22,390 bases of DNA. It comes from JARLFX01 sp036404255. Its GTDB lineage: Bacteria > Acidobacteriota > Terriglobia > Terriglobales > Acidobacteriaceae. The notes below the pieces were generated by a model, which was given only the letters and a program-made list of their open reading frames with translations, made no database searches and was not told the origin of the DNA. Location: positions 1 to 22,390 of the forward strand of contig DASWOP010000120.1 in NCBI GenBank assembly GCA_036404255.1, written 5' to 3'. Of the stretch, positions 14,488 through 20,789 are shown one piece after another. Within the stretch, counting starts at the first letter, position 1. Each line of letters begins with the position of its first letter. A program made the translations under genes and the position numbers.

Positions 14488-14493
14488 TACCCT
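14488..14493 (+). promoter_or_regulatory. -10-like box for a possibly leaderless larE transcript
   Basis: TACCCT (TAnnnT form) ends 6 nt before the GTG start codon, so transcription would begin at or next to the GTG. No Shine-Dalgarno is visible. No convincing -35 was found. Confidence 0.35.
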
Positions 14494-14499
14494 TAAAAC

Positions 14500-15348
14500 G
14501 TGACGACGCCCCTGAATCCAGCCCTGCTCGCGAAGCAAACCGCCCTGGAAGCCAGCCTGCGCACCCTCGGCTCCGTCATGGTGGCCTACTCCGGCGGAAC
14601 CGACTCCGCCTACCTCGCCTACGTCGCCCACCGCGTCCTCGGCGACCGCATGCTGGCCGTCATCGCAGACTCCGCCTCCCTCCCCCGCACCCATCTCGCA
14701 GACGCCATCGCCTTCGCCGCCGAGCACGGCATCCCGCTGGAAACCATCGCCACTGCCGAGCTCGCCAACCCCGACTACCAGCGCAACGACACCCAGCGCT
14801 GCTTCCACTGCAAAGACGAGCTCTTCACCCAGATGGAACGCACCCGCGCCAGCCGAGGCTTCGCCCACATCGCCTACGGCCGCAACCTTGACGACAACGG
14901 CGACTTCCGCCCCGGCCAGCGCGCCGCCGCCGAGCACCACGCCGTCGCCCCATTGGCCGACGCGCAGCTCACCAAGGCCGACATCCGCGCCCTCGCCCAC
15001 TCCGCCAGCCTCCGCATCTGGGACAAGCCCGCCTCCGCCTGCCTCTCCTCCCGCGTCGAGTACGGCCGCGCCGTCACCCCCGAAGTCCTCGCCCAGGTCG
15101 AAGCCGCCGAAGACCGTCTCCGCTTGCTCGGTTACCGCCAGTTCCGCGTCCGCTACCACGGCGAACTAGCCCGCGTCGAGATCGCCCGCGAAGAGCTCCC
15201 CCGCGCCCTCTCCCTCGAAAGCCTTGACCAGATCACCGCCGCCCTCCGCGACGTCGGCTTCCAGTACGTCACGCTGGACACCGCCGGCTACCGCTCCGGC
15301 TCCATGAACGAGCTCCTCCAACTCACCCAGATCCAGCCCGCCGTCTAG
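14500..15348 (+). CDS. larE: LarE, ATP-dependent sacrificial sulfur transferase for nickel-pincer cofactor synthesis
   Basis: LarE adenylates and then sulfurates the carboxylates of the pyridinium intermediate made by LarB, donating sulfur from its own cysteine. The 282-residue protein has the N-type ATP pyrophosphatase loop AYSGGTDS (29-36), the conserved RCFHCKDELF segment (100-109), GRNLDDNGDFRPGQ (127-140) and KPASACLSSRVEYG with C181, which corresponds to the sacrificial cysteine C176 of Lactobacillus plantarum LarE. The C-terminal FRVRYHGELARVEI is also typical. The start is a GTG without a Shine-Dalgarno. Codon third positions are nearly all C or G, more extreme than in the surrounding minus-strand genes. 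larB follows after 343 nt. larA and larC are absent from the window, so the enzyme that uses the cofactor is unknown. Confidence 0.93.
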   Translation: MTTPLNPALLAKQTALEASLRTLGSVMVAYSGGTDSAYLAYVAHRVLGDRMLAVIADSASLPRTHLADAIAFAAEHGIPLETIATAELANPDYQRNDTQRCFHCKDELFTQMERTRASRGFAHIAYGRNLDDNGDFRPGQRAAAEHHAVAPLADAQLTKADIRALAHSASLRIWDKPASACLSSRVEYGRAVTPEVLAQVEAAEDRLRLLGYRQFRVRYHGELARVEIAREELPRALSLESLDQITAALRDVGFQYVTLDTAGYRSGSMNELLQLTQIQPAV

Positions 15349-15363
15349 CCCCAACTCTTCAGC

Positions 15364-15450
15364 CGAGTCATTCTGAGCGAAGCGCAGCGTAGTCGAAGAA
15401 TCCAGAAGGTCTGAGCGTCACCCCTGCAGCCAAAAAGCTTCCGCCGCACG
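15364..15450. repeat. Intergenic repeat, family 2 (copy b)
   Basis: GAGTCATTCTGAGCGAAGCG is followed by an 8-nt insertion (CAGCGTAG region) relative to copy a. Matching resumes with TCGAAGAATCCAGAAGGTCT and a tail containing CAGCCAAAAAGCTTCCGC. Similarity to 13448-13520 extends well beyond the core. Confidence 0.85.
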
Positions 15451-15691
15451 AAAGGTCGTGGCTCTCAGCCGTGGGCTATCCGTATAGCACCGTGTAGCCC
15501 GTCAACTTCACCGTCTTGGACCCGTGAAACGTGCATAAGCCCACACGGCTGCCGTAACGCCTCCACGGACACGTGCATCCCTGCTCAAAGTGCTCCAGAT
15601 CCGCAATTTTCCTGCATTTCTCTATCTCCCGGACTCGCCGTCGCGCTGGCCCGATGACTCGCTGACCTGCTGACTCGCTAGAATAAGAACC
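15451..15691. other. Spacer between larE and larB with a possible decayed minus-strand coding fragment
   Basis: No gene can be supported here. On the minus strand a frame ending at 15476 reads like protein for about 45 codons (GCTCPWRRYGSRVGLCTFHG, then TVKLTGYTVLYG) with G/C-rich third positions, but it has no ATG and continues antisense into larB. Just before larB lie three consecutive 8-nt units, TGACTCGC, TGACCTGC and TGACTCGC (15655-15678). Confidence 0.5.
15679..15684 (+). promoter_or_regulatory. -10 box for a possibly leaderless larB transcript
   Basis: TAGAAT matches the -10 consensus at 5 of 6 positions and ends 7 nt before the larB ATG, so the transcript would start at the ATG. No Shine-Dalgarno is present. 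The region upstream is the 8-nt tandem TGACnnGC units and contains no clear -35. Confidence 0.45.
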
Positions 15692-16453
15692 ATGGAACGC
15701 GACGCCCTCCTCACGCTTCTCTCCCAGGTCCAGCAGGGCAAACTCGCCCCCACCGCAGCCTGCGAGCAGCTGGCCAATCTGCCCTTTGAAGACGCGGGTT
15801 TTGCGAAGATCGACCACCACCGCCCCTTGCGCACCGGCCTGCCCGAAGTCATCTTCTCCTCCGGCAAAACTCCCGCCCAGGTCGCCGAAATCTTCGCCCG
15901 CCTCGCCGCCTCGGGCGTTGCCGTCCTCGCCACCCGCGCCGATGCCGCCGCCTTCGAAGCCGTCCTCACGCAAACCCCCGGGGCACAGTTCAATCCCATC
16001 GCCCGCACCATCACCCTGCAGCGCACCAGTTCCGTTTCACCCCCAGCCGGCAACATCGCCGTAGTCTGCGCGGGCACCAGCGACATCCCCATCGCAGAAG
16101 AAGCAGCCATCACCGCCGAGCTCTTCGGCGCTACCGTCGACCGCATTCACGACGTAGGCGTCGCCGGCCTCCATCGCATCCTCGCCCAGCGCGAACGCCT
16201 CGCCACCGCCCACGTCGTCATCTGCTGTGCCGGAATGGAAGGGGCCCTCCCCTCCGTCGTCGGCGGCCTGGTCGGCGTGCCAGTCATCGCCGTCCCAACC
16301 AGCGTCGGCTACGGAGCCTCCTTCGGTGGAGCCACCGCCCTCCTCGGCATGCTCAACTCCTGCTCCCCCAACGTCACCGTAGTCAACATCGACAACGGCT
16401 TCGGTGCCGCCTACGTCGCCACCATGATCGCCCGCGCCAGTAATCGCAGGTAA
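15692..16453 (+). CDS. larB: LarB, nickel-pincer cofactor biosynthesis carboxylase/hydrolase
   Basis: LarB carboxylates the pyridinium ring of nicotinic acid adenine dinucleotide and cleaves the phosphoanhydride, giving the dicarboxylated mononucleotide that LarE sulfurates. The 253-residue protein has the expected LarB layout: an N-terminal helical part (1-45), LPEVIFSSGKTPAQVAEIF (about 50-68), and a C-terminal PurE-like domain (about 120-250) with VVCAGTSDIPIAEEA, VICCAGMEGALPSVVGGLVG, PVIAVPTSVGYG and VVNIDNGFGAAY. Length agrees with the family (about 245-255). Third-position C/G bias is as strong as in larE. The next gene starts 13 nt downstream with a strong ribosome site, so at least those two are probably co-transcribed. 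Confidence 0.94.
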   Translation: MERDALLTLLSQVQQGKLAPTAACEQLANLPFEDAGFAKIDHHRPLRTGLPEVIFSSGKTPAQVAEIFARLAASGVAVLATRADAAAFEAVLTQTPGAQFNPIARTITLQRTSSVSPPAGNIAVVCAGTSDIPIAEEAAITAELFGATVDRIHDVGVAGLHRILAQRERLATAHVVICCAGMEGALPSVVGGLVGVPVIAVPTSVGYGASFGGATALLGMLNSCSPNVTVVNIDNGFGAAYVATMIARASNRR

Positions 16454-16466
16454 TAAAGGAGATGAC

Positions 16467-17552
16467 GTGAATCCCTCCGGAACAGTAACGCCCGTTGCAC
16501 TTTTGATTGCCGCTGCAGCTTTCTCCGGCGCTCAATCCACTGCACCGTCCAGCTATGCCATCTTTTCGCCCGCCGTCATTACACAGATCTCCGCATCCAA
16601 TCCGCATGCGCGTGATGCCATCGCTTCCGCTGAAAAGTTTGTAGATACACCTCCGCACCCTCTTGTCCGCGTTCATACCAAAGGCACGCTCCCCGGCGAT
16701 CCCATCCGCGAACAAAGCAAGGCAGCGGAGAAAGATTGGGAGGGAATGCTGTACCTTGGTCTCGCCTATCGGCTGACCGGTGATCCGAAATATCTTTCCG
16801 CAGCAGATCGTTATCTGGCTGCTTGGTCCAACATATATACGGTTACCTTCAACCCCATCGACGAAACCCACCTGAGCACAATGATGATGGGCTATGATCT
16901 GACGCGCGGCCATCTCTCAACTAGCACCGAACAGCACGTTACTACTCTCTGGCGCACTATGGCCGAAGGCTACATCCAGGCGATGGAAGGGCCGCACAAG
17001 GATGATAGAAATCTCTACAGCCATAGAACCAAGCTGGCTGTGATGGCTGCCTACGAGACCGGCGACCCTGCGCTCGAAGCACGGGCAAAGGCCGTTTTCC
17101 GAAAACATGTGAAGCGCAACATCCGCAAAGACGGTTCTGTGGAGGACTTTTACAAGCGAGATGCGCTTTATTACGTCACGTATGATCTGGATCCATTGCT
17201 GATGGCCGCGATTGCAGCCAGAATGCACGGTGAAGACTGGTTCCATACTGGCGATCACCGTCACACCATCGCCCATGCTATCGCCTGGTTGATACCTTAT
17301 GCTCTGGGCGAGAAAACACATATGGAGTTCGTCCACTCCACCGAACCAGCTGACGCCAAACGCCGGAAGGCCGGTGAAGGAGGCTTCTCTGGCCAGTGGA
17401 ATCCTGCGAAAGCAGTGGACACGCTCGCACTCGCGGCAATCCTTGACCCTCGCTTCGCCACACCGCTGCTGCAATGCGTCTCCCACACCGGTCGCGCACC
17501 CTCAAATTGGCTCGAACTCTTCCCGTTGGATATACCGCAAGCAACCCACTGA
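16467..17552 (+). CDS. Exported alginate-lyase-family (PL5-like) protein
   Basis: This 361-residue protein starts at a GTG with AAGGAG about 5 nt upstream; an ATG at 16462 is followed at once by a stop and is excluded. It has a signal peptide (ALLIAAAAFSGAQS, residues 11-24) and an alpha/alpha-toroid helical body: EKDWEGMLYLGLAYRLTGDP, ETHLSTMMMGYDL, RNLYSHRTKLAVMAAYETGD (181-200) and DGSVEDFYKRDALYYVTYDL (222-241). The last two line up with the catalytic region of alginate lyases, whose active site uses Asn, His, Arg and Tyr. N182, H186, R231 and Y239 are candidates, but the adjacent Asn-His pair of classical PL5 enzymes is not present as such. Substrate is therefore uncertain: alginate-like or other uronate polysaccharide. 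It lies 13 nt behind larB but has more ordinary codon use. It converges on kduD2. Confidence 0.72.
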   Translation: MNPSGTVTPVALLIAAAAFSGAQSTAPSSYAIFSPAVITQISASNPHARDAIASAEKFVDTPPHPLVRVHTKGTLPGDPIREQSKAAEKDWEGMLYLGLAYRLTGDPKYLSAADRYLAAWSNIYTVTFNPIDETHLSTMMMGYDLTRGHLSTSTEQHVTTLWRTMAEGYIQAMEGPHKDDRNLYSHRTKLAVMAAYETGDPALEARAKAVFRKHVKRNIRKDGSVEDFYKRDALYYVTYDLDPLLMAAIAARMHGEDWFHTGDHRHTIAHAIAWLIPYALGEKTHMEFVHSTEPADAKRRKAGEGGFSGQWNPAKAVDTLALAAILDPRFATPLLQCVSHTGRAPSNWLELFPLDIPQATH

Positions 17553-17569
17553 GAGCCCATTCCTCATAT

Positions 17570-17614
17570 GCAAAGACAAAAGGCAGCCGCTCTCGCGACT
17601 GCCTCCGTCTTTGC
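17570..17614 (-). terminator. Intrinsic terminator of kduD2 (also lies behind the PL5-like gene)
   Basis: On the minus strand AGGCAGTCGC (17604-17595) pairs with GCGGCTGCCT (17590-17581) around GAGA, followed by TTTTGTCTTT. The flanking GCAAAGAC (17570-17577) and GTCTTTGC (17607-17614) extend the stem. It sits between two converging genes; on the plus strand no T-run follows. Confidence 0.75.
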
Positions 17615-17649
17615 GCGCAAAGCGCGCCATTCGCCATCCGCGCAGGACT
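17607..17649. repeat. 43-nt 3'-flank repeat behind kduD2
   Basis: The unit begins GTCTTTGCGCGCAAAGCGCG, contains the palindrome TTTGCGCGCAAA, and ends CCGCGCAGGACT at the first base of the kduD2 stop triplet. It is identical to 18547-18589 except for one base (A against G at 17636/18576), exactly 940 nt apart. Confidence 0.93.
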
Positions 17650-18413
17650 CAGCGCGCCAGCCAGCCGCCATCAATCACCAGCACATGCCCGTTCACGTAG
17701 TCACTCGCAGCCGAAGCAAGAAACACCACTGGCGCTGCCACGTCAGCCGGAGTCCCCCAGCGGCCTGCGGGAATCCGTTCCAGGATCGCCTTGGAGCGCT
17801 CTGCATCTGCCCGTAGCGGCGCGGTGTTATCCGTCGCCATGTAGCCGGGTGCAATCGCATTCACGTTGATGCCCTTGCCCGCCCACTCATTGGCAAACGC
17901 CTTCGTCAGCTGTGCCACGCCACCCTTTGCCGCCGCATAGCCCGGAACCAGCACGCCGCCCTGGAATGCCAGCAGCGATGCCGTATTGATCACCTTACCC
18001 GAACCCTGTGCCAGCATGTGCTTACCGGCCAGCTGCGTCAGGCGAAACACCGCCGTCAGGTTAATGTTGATCACTGCCATCCAATCTTCCATCGAATGGT
18101 CCACGGCTGGTGCTCTGCGAATGATGCCCGCATTATTGACCAGAATATCGATCGTGCCAAACTCCTTCACCACGCCGTCGATCAATCCATCGCACGTATG
18201 CACATCGCTCAGATCGGCCGTAAAGATTGCCGAGCGTCCGCCCGCTGCCTTGATCGTTGCGTGCGTTGCATCCGGCGAAAACTTCGGGTGATCGTGCAAT
18301 GCCACCTGCGCCCCTGCCTCTGCCAGTGCAATGGCAATCCCCGCTCCCAAACCGCGGGACGAGCCTGTAACCAACGCTGTCTTGCCCTTCAAACTAAAAC
18401 TGTCGAGAATCAT
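17649..18413 (-). CDS. kduD: KduD-like 2-dehydro-3-deoxy-D-gluconate 5-dehydrogenase, SDR family (copy 2)
   Basis: A 254-residue SDR closely resembling E. coli KduD: MILDSFSLKGKTALVTG start, LVNNAGIIRR (91-100), N118, S146 in NTASLLAFQGG, Y159 and K163 in GYAAAKGG, NAIAPGYMATDNTAPLRAD, RIPAGRWGTPAD, and ASDYVNGH before the ending VIDGGWLAR. It would reduce a keto-deoxyuronate (2,5-diketo-3-deoxygluconate) to KDG. GGAG lies 7 nt upstream of the ATG. It is the last gene of module B and has its own terminator. Because a PL5-like lyase gene converges on it, reduction of the alginate-derived 4-deoxy-5-hexoseulose uronate is an alternative role. The cofactor-determining region (LHDHPKF) was not decisive for NADH or NADPH. 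Confidence 0.9.
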   Translation of the reverse strand: MILDSFSLKGKTALVTGSSRGLGAGIAIALAEAGAQVALHDHPKFSPDATHATIKAAGGRSAIFTADLSDVHTCDGLIDGVVKEFGTIDILVNNAGIIRRAPAVDHSMEDWMAVININLTAVFRLTQLAGKHMLAQGSGKVINTASLLAFQGGVLVPGYAAAKGGVAQLTKAFANEWAGKGINVNAIAPGYMATDNTAPLRADAERSKAILERIPAGRWGTPADVAAPVVFLASAASDYVNGHVLVIDGGWLAR

Positions 18414-18452
18414 CGTTCATCTCCATAAATTTCGTGTTCACGGTGCATGATG

Positions 18453-18482
18453 CTTATATGCCCCTGCAATAACCGCTTTCAG
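18453..18482 (-). promoter_or_regulatory. Candidate promoter of kduD2
   Basis: On the minus strand CTGAAA (18482-18477, 4 of 6) is followed after 18 nt by TATAAG (18458-18453, 5 of 6), about 40 nt ahead of the ATG. Its position just behind the terminator of the upstream SDR gene suggests that kduD2 is transcribed separately, at least in part. Confidence 0.35.
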
Positions 18483-18507
18483 TGATGGCTCTCACATCTC
18501 CCAGTCC

Positions 18508-18543
18508 AAAAAAAAAGGGCAGTCGCCGAAGCGACTACCCTTT
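18508..18543 (-). terminator. Intrinsic terminator of the SDR gene
   Basis: On the minus strand AAAGGGTAGTCGC pairs with GCGACTGCCCTTT around TTCG, followed by a run of nine T (A-run 18508-18516 on the plus strand). It has one G-U pair and is a textbook rho-independent terminator. Its stem shares the AGTCGC/GCGACTGCC core with the kduD2 terminator. Confidence 0.9.
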
Positions 18544-18546
18544 CTT

Positions 18547-18589
18547 GTCTTTGCGCGCAAAGCGCGCCATTCGCCGTCCGCGCAGGACT
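18547..18589. repeat. 43-nt 3'-flank repeat behind the SDR gene
   Basis: Second copy of the unit at 17607-17649, with a single mismatch. It ends inside the SDR stop codon and lies between the stop and the intrinsic terminator, the same arrangement as behind kduD2. Confidence 0.93.
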
Positions 18590-19364
18590 ACTGATTCACC
18601 CCGCTCGCCAGGAACCCGCCGTCCACCACCAGAATCTCCCCGGTAATAAACGCCGCCGCATCCGACGCCAGAAATATCGCCGATCCGACCAGCTCTTGCG
18701 TCTTGCCAAAGCGTCCCATCGGTGTACGCATGAGCAGTTCCTTGCCGCGTTCAGACTCATCCAGCAGCTTCTGGTTCAGCGCCGTACGGAACACGCCCGG
18801 CGCAATCGCATTTACCAGCACGCCCTTTGAAGACCACTCCACTGCCAGTGACTTCGTCAGCGCGCCCACTGCAGCCTTCGATGTGGCATAAGCCGTCACT
18901 TCCTTCAGACTCACAAACGTATTCAGCGACGCAATGTTGATAATGCGGCCATAGCCGCGCTCCAGCATGTGCCGGCCGAATATCTGGCAGGCGCGCAGCG
19001 TGCCCGTCACGTTTGTATCCATAATGTCGTTCCAGGTCTCTTCGGTAACATCCAGCGTCGGCTCGCGCTTGATCTTACCCGCGCAGTTGATCAGAATGTC
19101 GACCTTCCCGAACGCCTTCACCGTCTCCGCCAGCAGCTTCTCCAGCGAAACCCGGTCGCCCACGTCAGACGTCACCCGCAGCGATTTGCGGCCCTTGGCC
19201 TCAATCGCCGTTGCCGTCTCGTTTACCTGTTCCTGCCGCCGCGAACTGGCCACCACATCGGCGCCAGCTTCCGCCAGTCCAATTGCCATTGCCAGGCCAA
19301 TGCCGGAGGTTCCACCCACAACTACCGCGCACTTGCCCGTCAGATCAAAAAGAGGATGTCCCAT
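18588..19364 (-). CDS. SDR-family dehydrogenase, gluconate-5-dehydrogenase-like; candidate fructuronate reductase
   Basis: From the ATG at 19364 (AAGGA 6 nt upstream) this is a 258-residue classical SDR: GGTSGIG (17-23), NCAG (93-96) in place of the usual NNAG, N118, S146, Y159 and K163 in TAYATSKAAVG, NAIAPGVFRTALN, and the ending VDGGFLASG. The open frame continues 37 residues upstream, but those residues do not look like an SDR start. It is less KduD-like than the two flanking SDRs (no RIPAGRWG or GGWLAR) and resembles IdnO-type keto-acid reductases. In module B, UxaE would yield fructuronate and the next required step is its NADH-dependent reduction to mannonate. No UxuB or UxaD homologue is seen, so this SDR is a reasonable candidate. 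That role is inferred from context. Confidence 0.75.
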   Translation of the reverse strand: MGHPLFDLTGKCAVVVGGTSGIGLAMAIGLAEAGADVVASSRRQEQVNETATAIEAKGRKSLRVTSDVGDRVSLEKLLAETVKAFGKVDILINCAGKIKREPTLDVTEETWNDIMDTNVTGTLRACQIFGRHMLERGYGRIINIASLNTFVSLKEVTAYATSKAAVGALTKSLAVEWSSKGVLVNAIAPGVFRTALNQKLLDESERGKELLMRTPMGRFGKTQELVGSAIFLASDAAAFITGEILVVDGGFLASGVNQ

Positions 19365-19552
19365 TGAATGTCCTTCCGTTTCTATTTCAAGAGCCTGCCA
19401 GTTCAACCCACAAACATAGAGCGCTGAATCGGTACGGTTGTTGACGGTGAAAAGCCACCCGCTGACCCATGGCATTTACACCGCCACGAATACTAACAAC
19501 TACAAGCTACTGCGGGGAAGATCTGAAAACTTAGAAGGCCAAAAACCACTAC

Positions 19553-19596
19553 AAAAAACGATGGAGTGCGCCAGCATTGCTGCCGGCGCACTCCAT
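19553..19596 (-). terminator. Intrinsic terminator of kdgK2
   Basis: ATGGAGTGCGCC (19561-19572) and GGCGCACTCCAT (19585-19596) are exact reverse complements with a 12-nt loop. On the minus strand CG and six T follow the stem. It starts 5 nt behind the kdgK2 stop codon. Confidence 0.92.
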
Positions 19597-19601
19597 ATCA
19601 C

Positions 19602-20696
19602 TTACCGTTGAATACGAGCCGACCCGCCCGCTGCCAGCGCACGTACCTGCTCTACCGTTGCCATGGTGGTATCGCCCGGGAAGGTTGTCATCAGCGCACC
19701 ATGCGCCCAGCCCAGCTTGATCGCCTCTTCCGGCGCTTCGCCGTTCAGCAGGCCATAGATGAAGCCCGATGCAAACCCATCGCCGCCGCCTACGCGGTCA
19801 ATCACGTTCAGCTCGCACGTCGGTGCCTGGTAGCTCTTGCCGTTCACCCATGCCACCGCACTCCATGTGTGATGGTTGGTGGTGTGTACCTCGCGCAGCG
19901 TGGTCGCCACGATCTTCGTCTTCGGATAGCGCTTCGCAACCTGCTCCATCATGCCCAGGAACACAGTCGTGTCCAGCTTGCTTGCATGCTTCGCGCTCGC
20001 AGCCACCTCCGGCCCGGCAAATCCAAGGCCCTTCTGCAGATCCTCTTCGTTGCCCACCAGTACATCCACGTGCTCGACGATCTCGCCCAGCACTTTATGT
20101 GCCTGCTCCACGCCGCCCTGTGTCTTCCACAGCTTCTCGCGATAGTTCAGGTCGAACGACGTCACCACGCCTGCCTCACGTGCAGCCTTCATCGCCTCAA
20201 TCACCAGCGCCGAAGTCGTTGCCGAGAGCGACGAAAAGATGCCGCCACTATGGAACCAGCGAACACCGGAAGCAAAGATCTCCTTCCAGTCAAAGTCGCC
20301 TGGCTTCAGTTGCGCAGCCGCTTCGTTGCAGCGGTTGTAGAAGACCACAGGATTGCGTACGCCGAGACCCTGATCGCTATATACCGTCGCCATATTCGGT
20401 CCGCGCGTTCCGTCGTGCTCAAACTTCTTGTAGAACGACTTCACGCCCATCGCGCGTACCTTCTCATTGATCAGGTCGCCGATCGGGTAGTCCACCATCG
20501 CGGATGCGATGCCCGTGTTCAGCCGGAAACAGTCAGAGAGGTTTGCAGCCACATTGAACTCACCACCACTGACGTGGACAGCGAAGTTCGTCGCCTTACG
20601 GAACGGAATAATGCCCGGATCAAGCCGGTGAACCAGCGCTCCGAGTGAAAGCAGATCGAGTGTGCCCTTCTCAGGGATTTTAAAACCAAGACTCAT
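19602..20696 (-). CDS. kdgK: 2-keto-3-deoxygluconate kinase, PfkB family (copy 2)
   Basis: A 364-residue PfkB kinase, paralogous to copy 1 and sharing its key segments: SLGALVHRLDPG, SGGEFNVAANL, HSGGIFSSLS, SFDLNYREKLWK (180-191), VGNEEDLQKG, ATTLREVHT, and the signature DRVGGGDGFASG with catalytic D306. Both copies end in GGSARI-R. It would phosphorylate KDG formed from galacturonate through UxaE, with Eda supplied by module A. AAGGAG lies 10 nt upstream of the ATG, a rather long spacing, and a strong hairpin stands between uxaE and this gene. An exact terminator follows, so the SDR gene downstream probably needs its own promoter. A KDGal preference cannot be excluded from sequence. Confidence 0.88.
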   Translation of the reverse strand: MSLGFKIPEKGTLDLLSLGALVHRLDPGIIPFRKATNFAVHVSGGEFNVAANLSDCFRLNTGIASAMVDYPIGDLINEKVRAMGVKSFYKKFEHDGTRGPNMATVYSDQGLGVRNPVVFYNRCNEAAAQLKPGDFDWKEIFASGVRWFHSGGIFSSLSATTSALVIEAMKAAREAGVVTSFDLNYREKLWKTQGGVEQAHKVLGEIVEHVDVLVGNEEDLQKGLGFAGPEVAASAKHASKLDTTVFLGMMEQVAKRYPKTKIVATTLREVHTTNHHTWSAVAWVNGKSYQAPTCELNVIDRVGGGDGFASGFIYGLLNGEAPEEAIKLGWAHGALMTTFPGDTTMATVEQVRALAAGGSARIQR

Positions 20697-20730
20697 GTCT
20701 GTAGATCTCCTTGTCTATCGTGAAACAAAA

Positions 20731-20783
20731 TTTTTGGCCATCCACGTACAAATGCCCGAAGTATACGTGGATGGCCTGAAAAA
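20731..20783 (-). terminator. Long intercistronic hairpin between uxaE and kdgK2
   Basis: GGCCATCCACGTA (20736-20748) and TACGTGGATGGCC (20764-20776) are exact reverse complements around a 15-nt loop. The outer T5 and A5 runs can extend the stem past a 2-nt bulge. It begins 6 nt behind the uxaE stop. On the minus strand AAAAATTTTG follows, so the T-run is delayed; it may be an attenuator or partial terminator rather than a full stop. Confidence 0.7.
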
Positions 20784-20789
20784 CTGTCC

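Noticed and set aside
14284..15159. A 291-codon Gly/Val/Ala-rich minus-strand frame
   Set aside because: It is antisense to larE, whose C/G-rich third positions keep the opposite frame open. It shows long low-complexity Gly-Val-Ala stretches.
15476..15973. A 165-codon minus-strand frame starting inside larB
   Set aside because: The N-terminal two-thirds is antisense to larB. Only the part outside larB is kept as a possible relic.
17570..18589. GC-rich repeats as a possible CRISPR array
   Set aside because: There are only two copies 940 nt apart with a gene between them, not regularly spaced short repeats.
19566..20648. A 360-codon plus-strand frame opposite kdgK2
   Set aside because: kdgK2 has complete kinase motifs and a ribosome site. 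The antisense frame is open because of codon bias.
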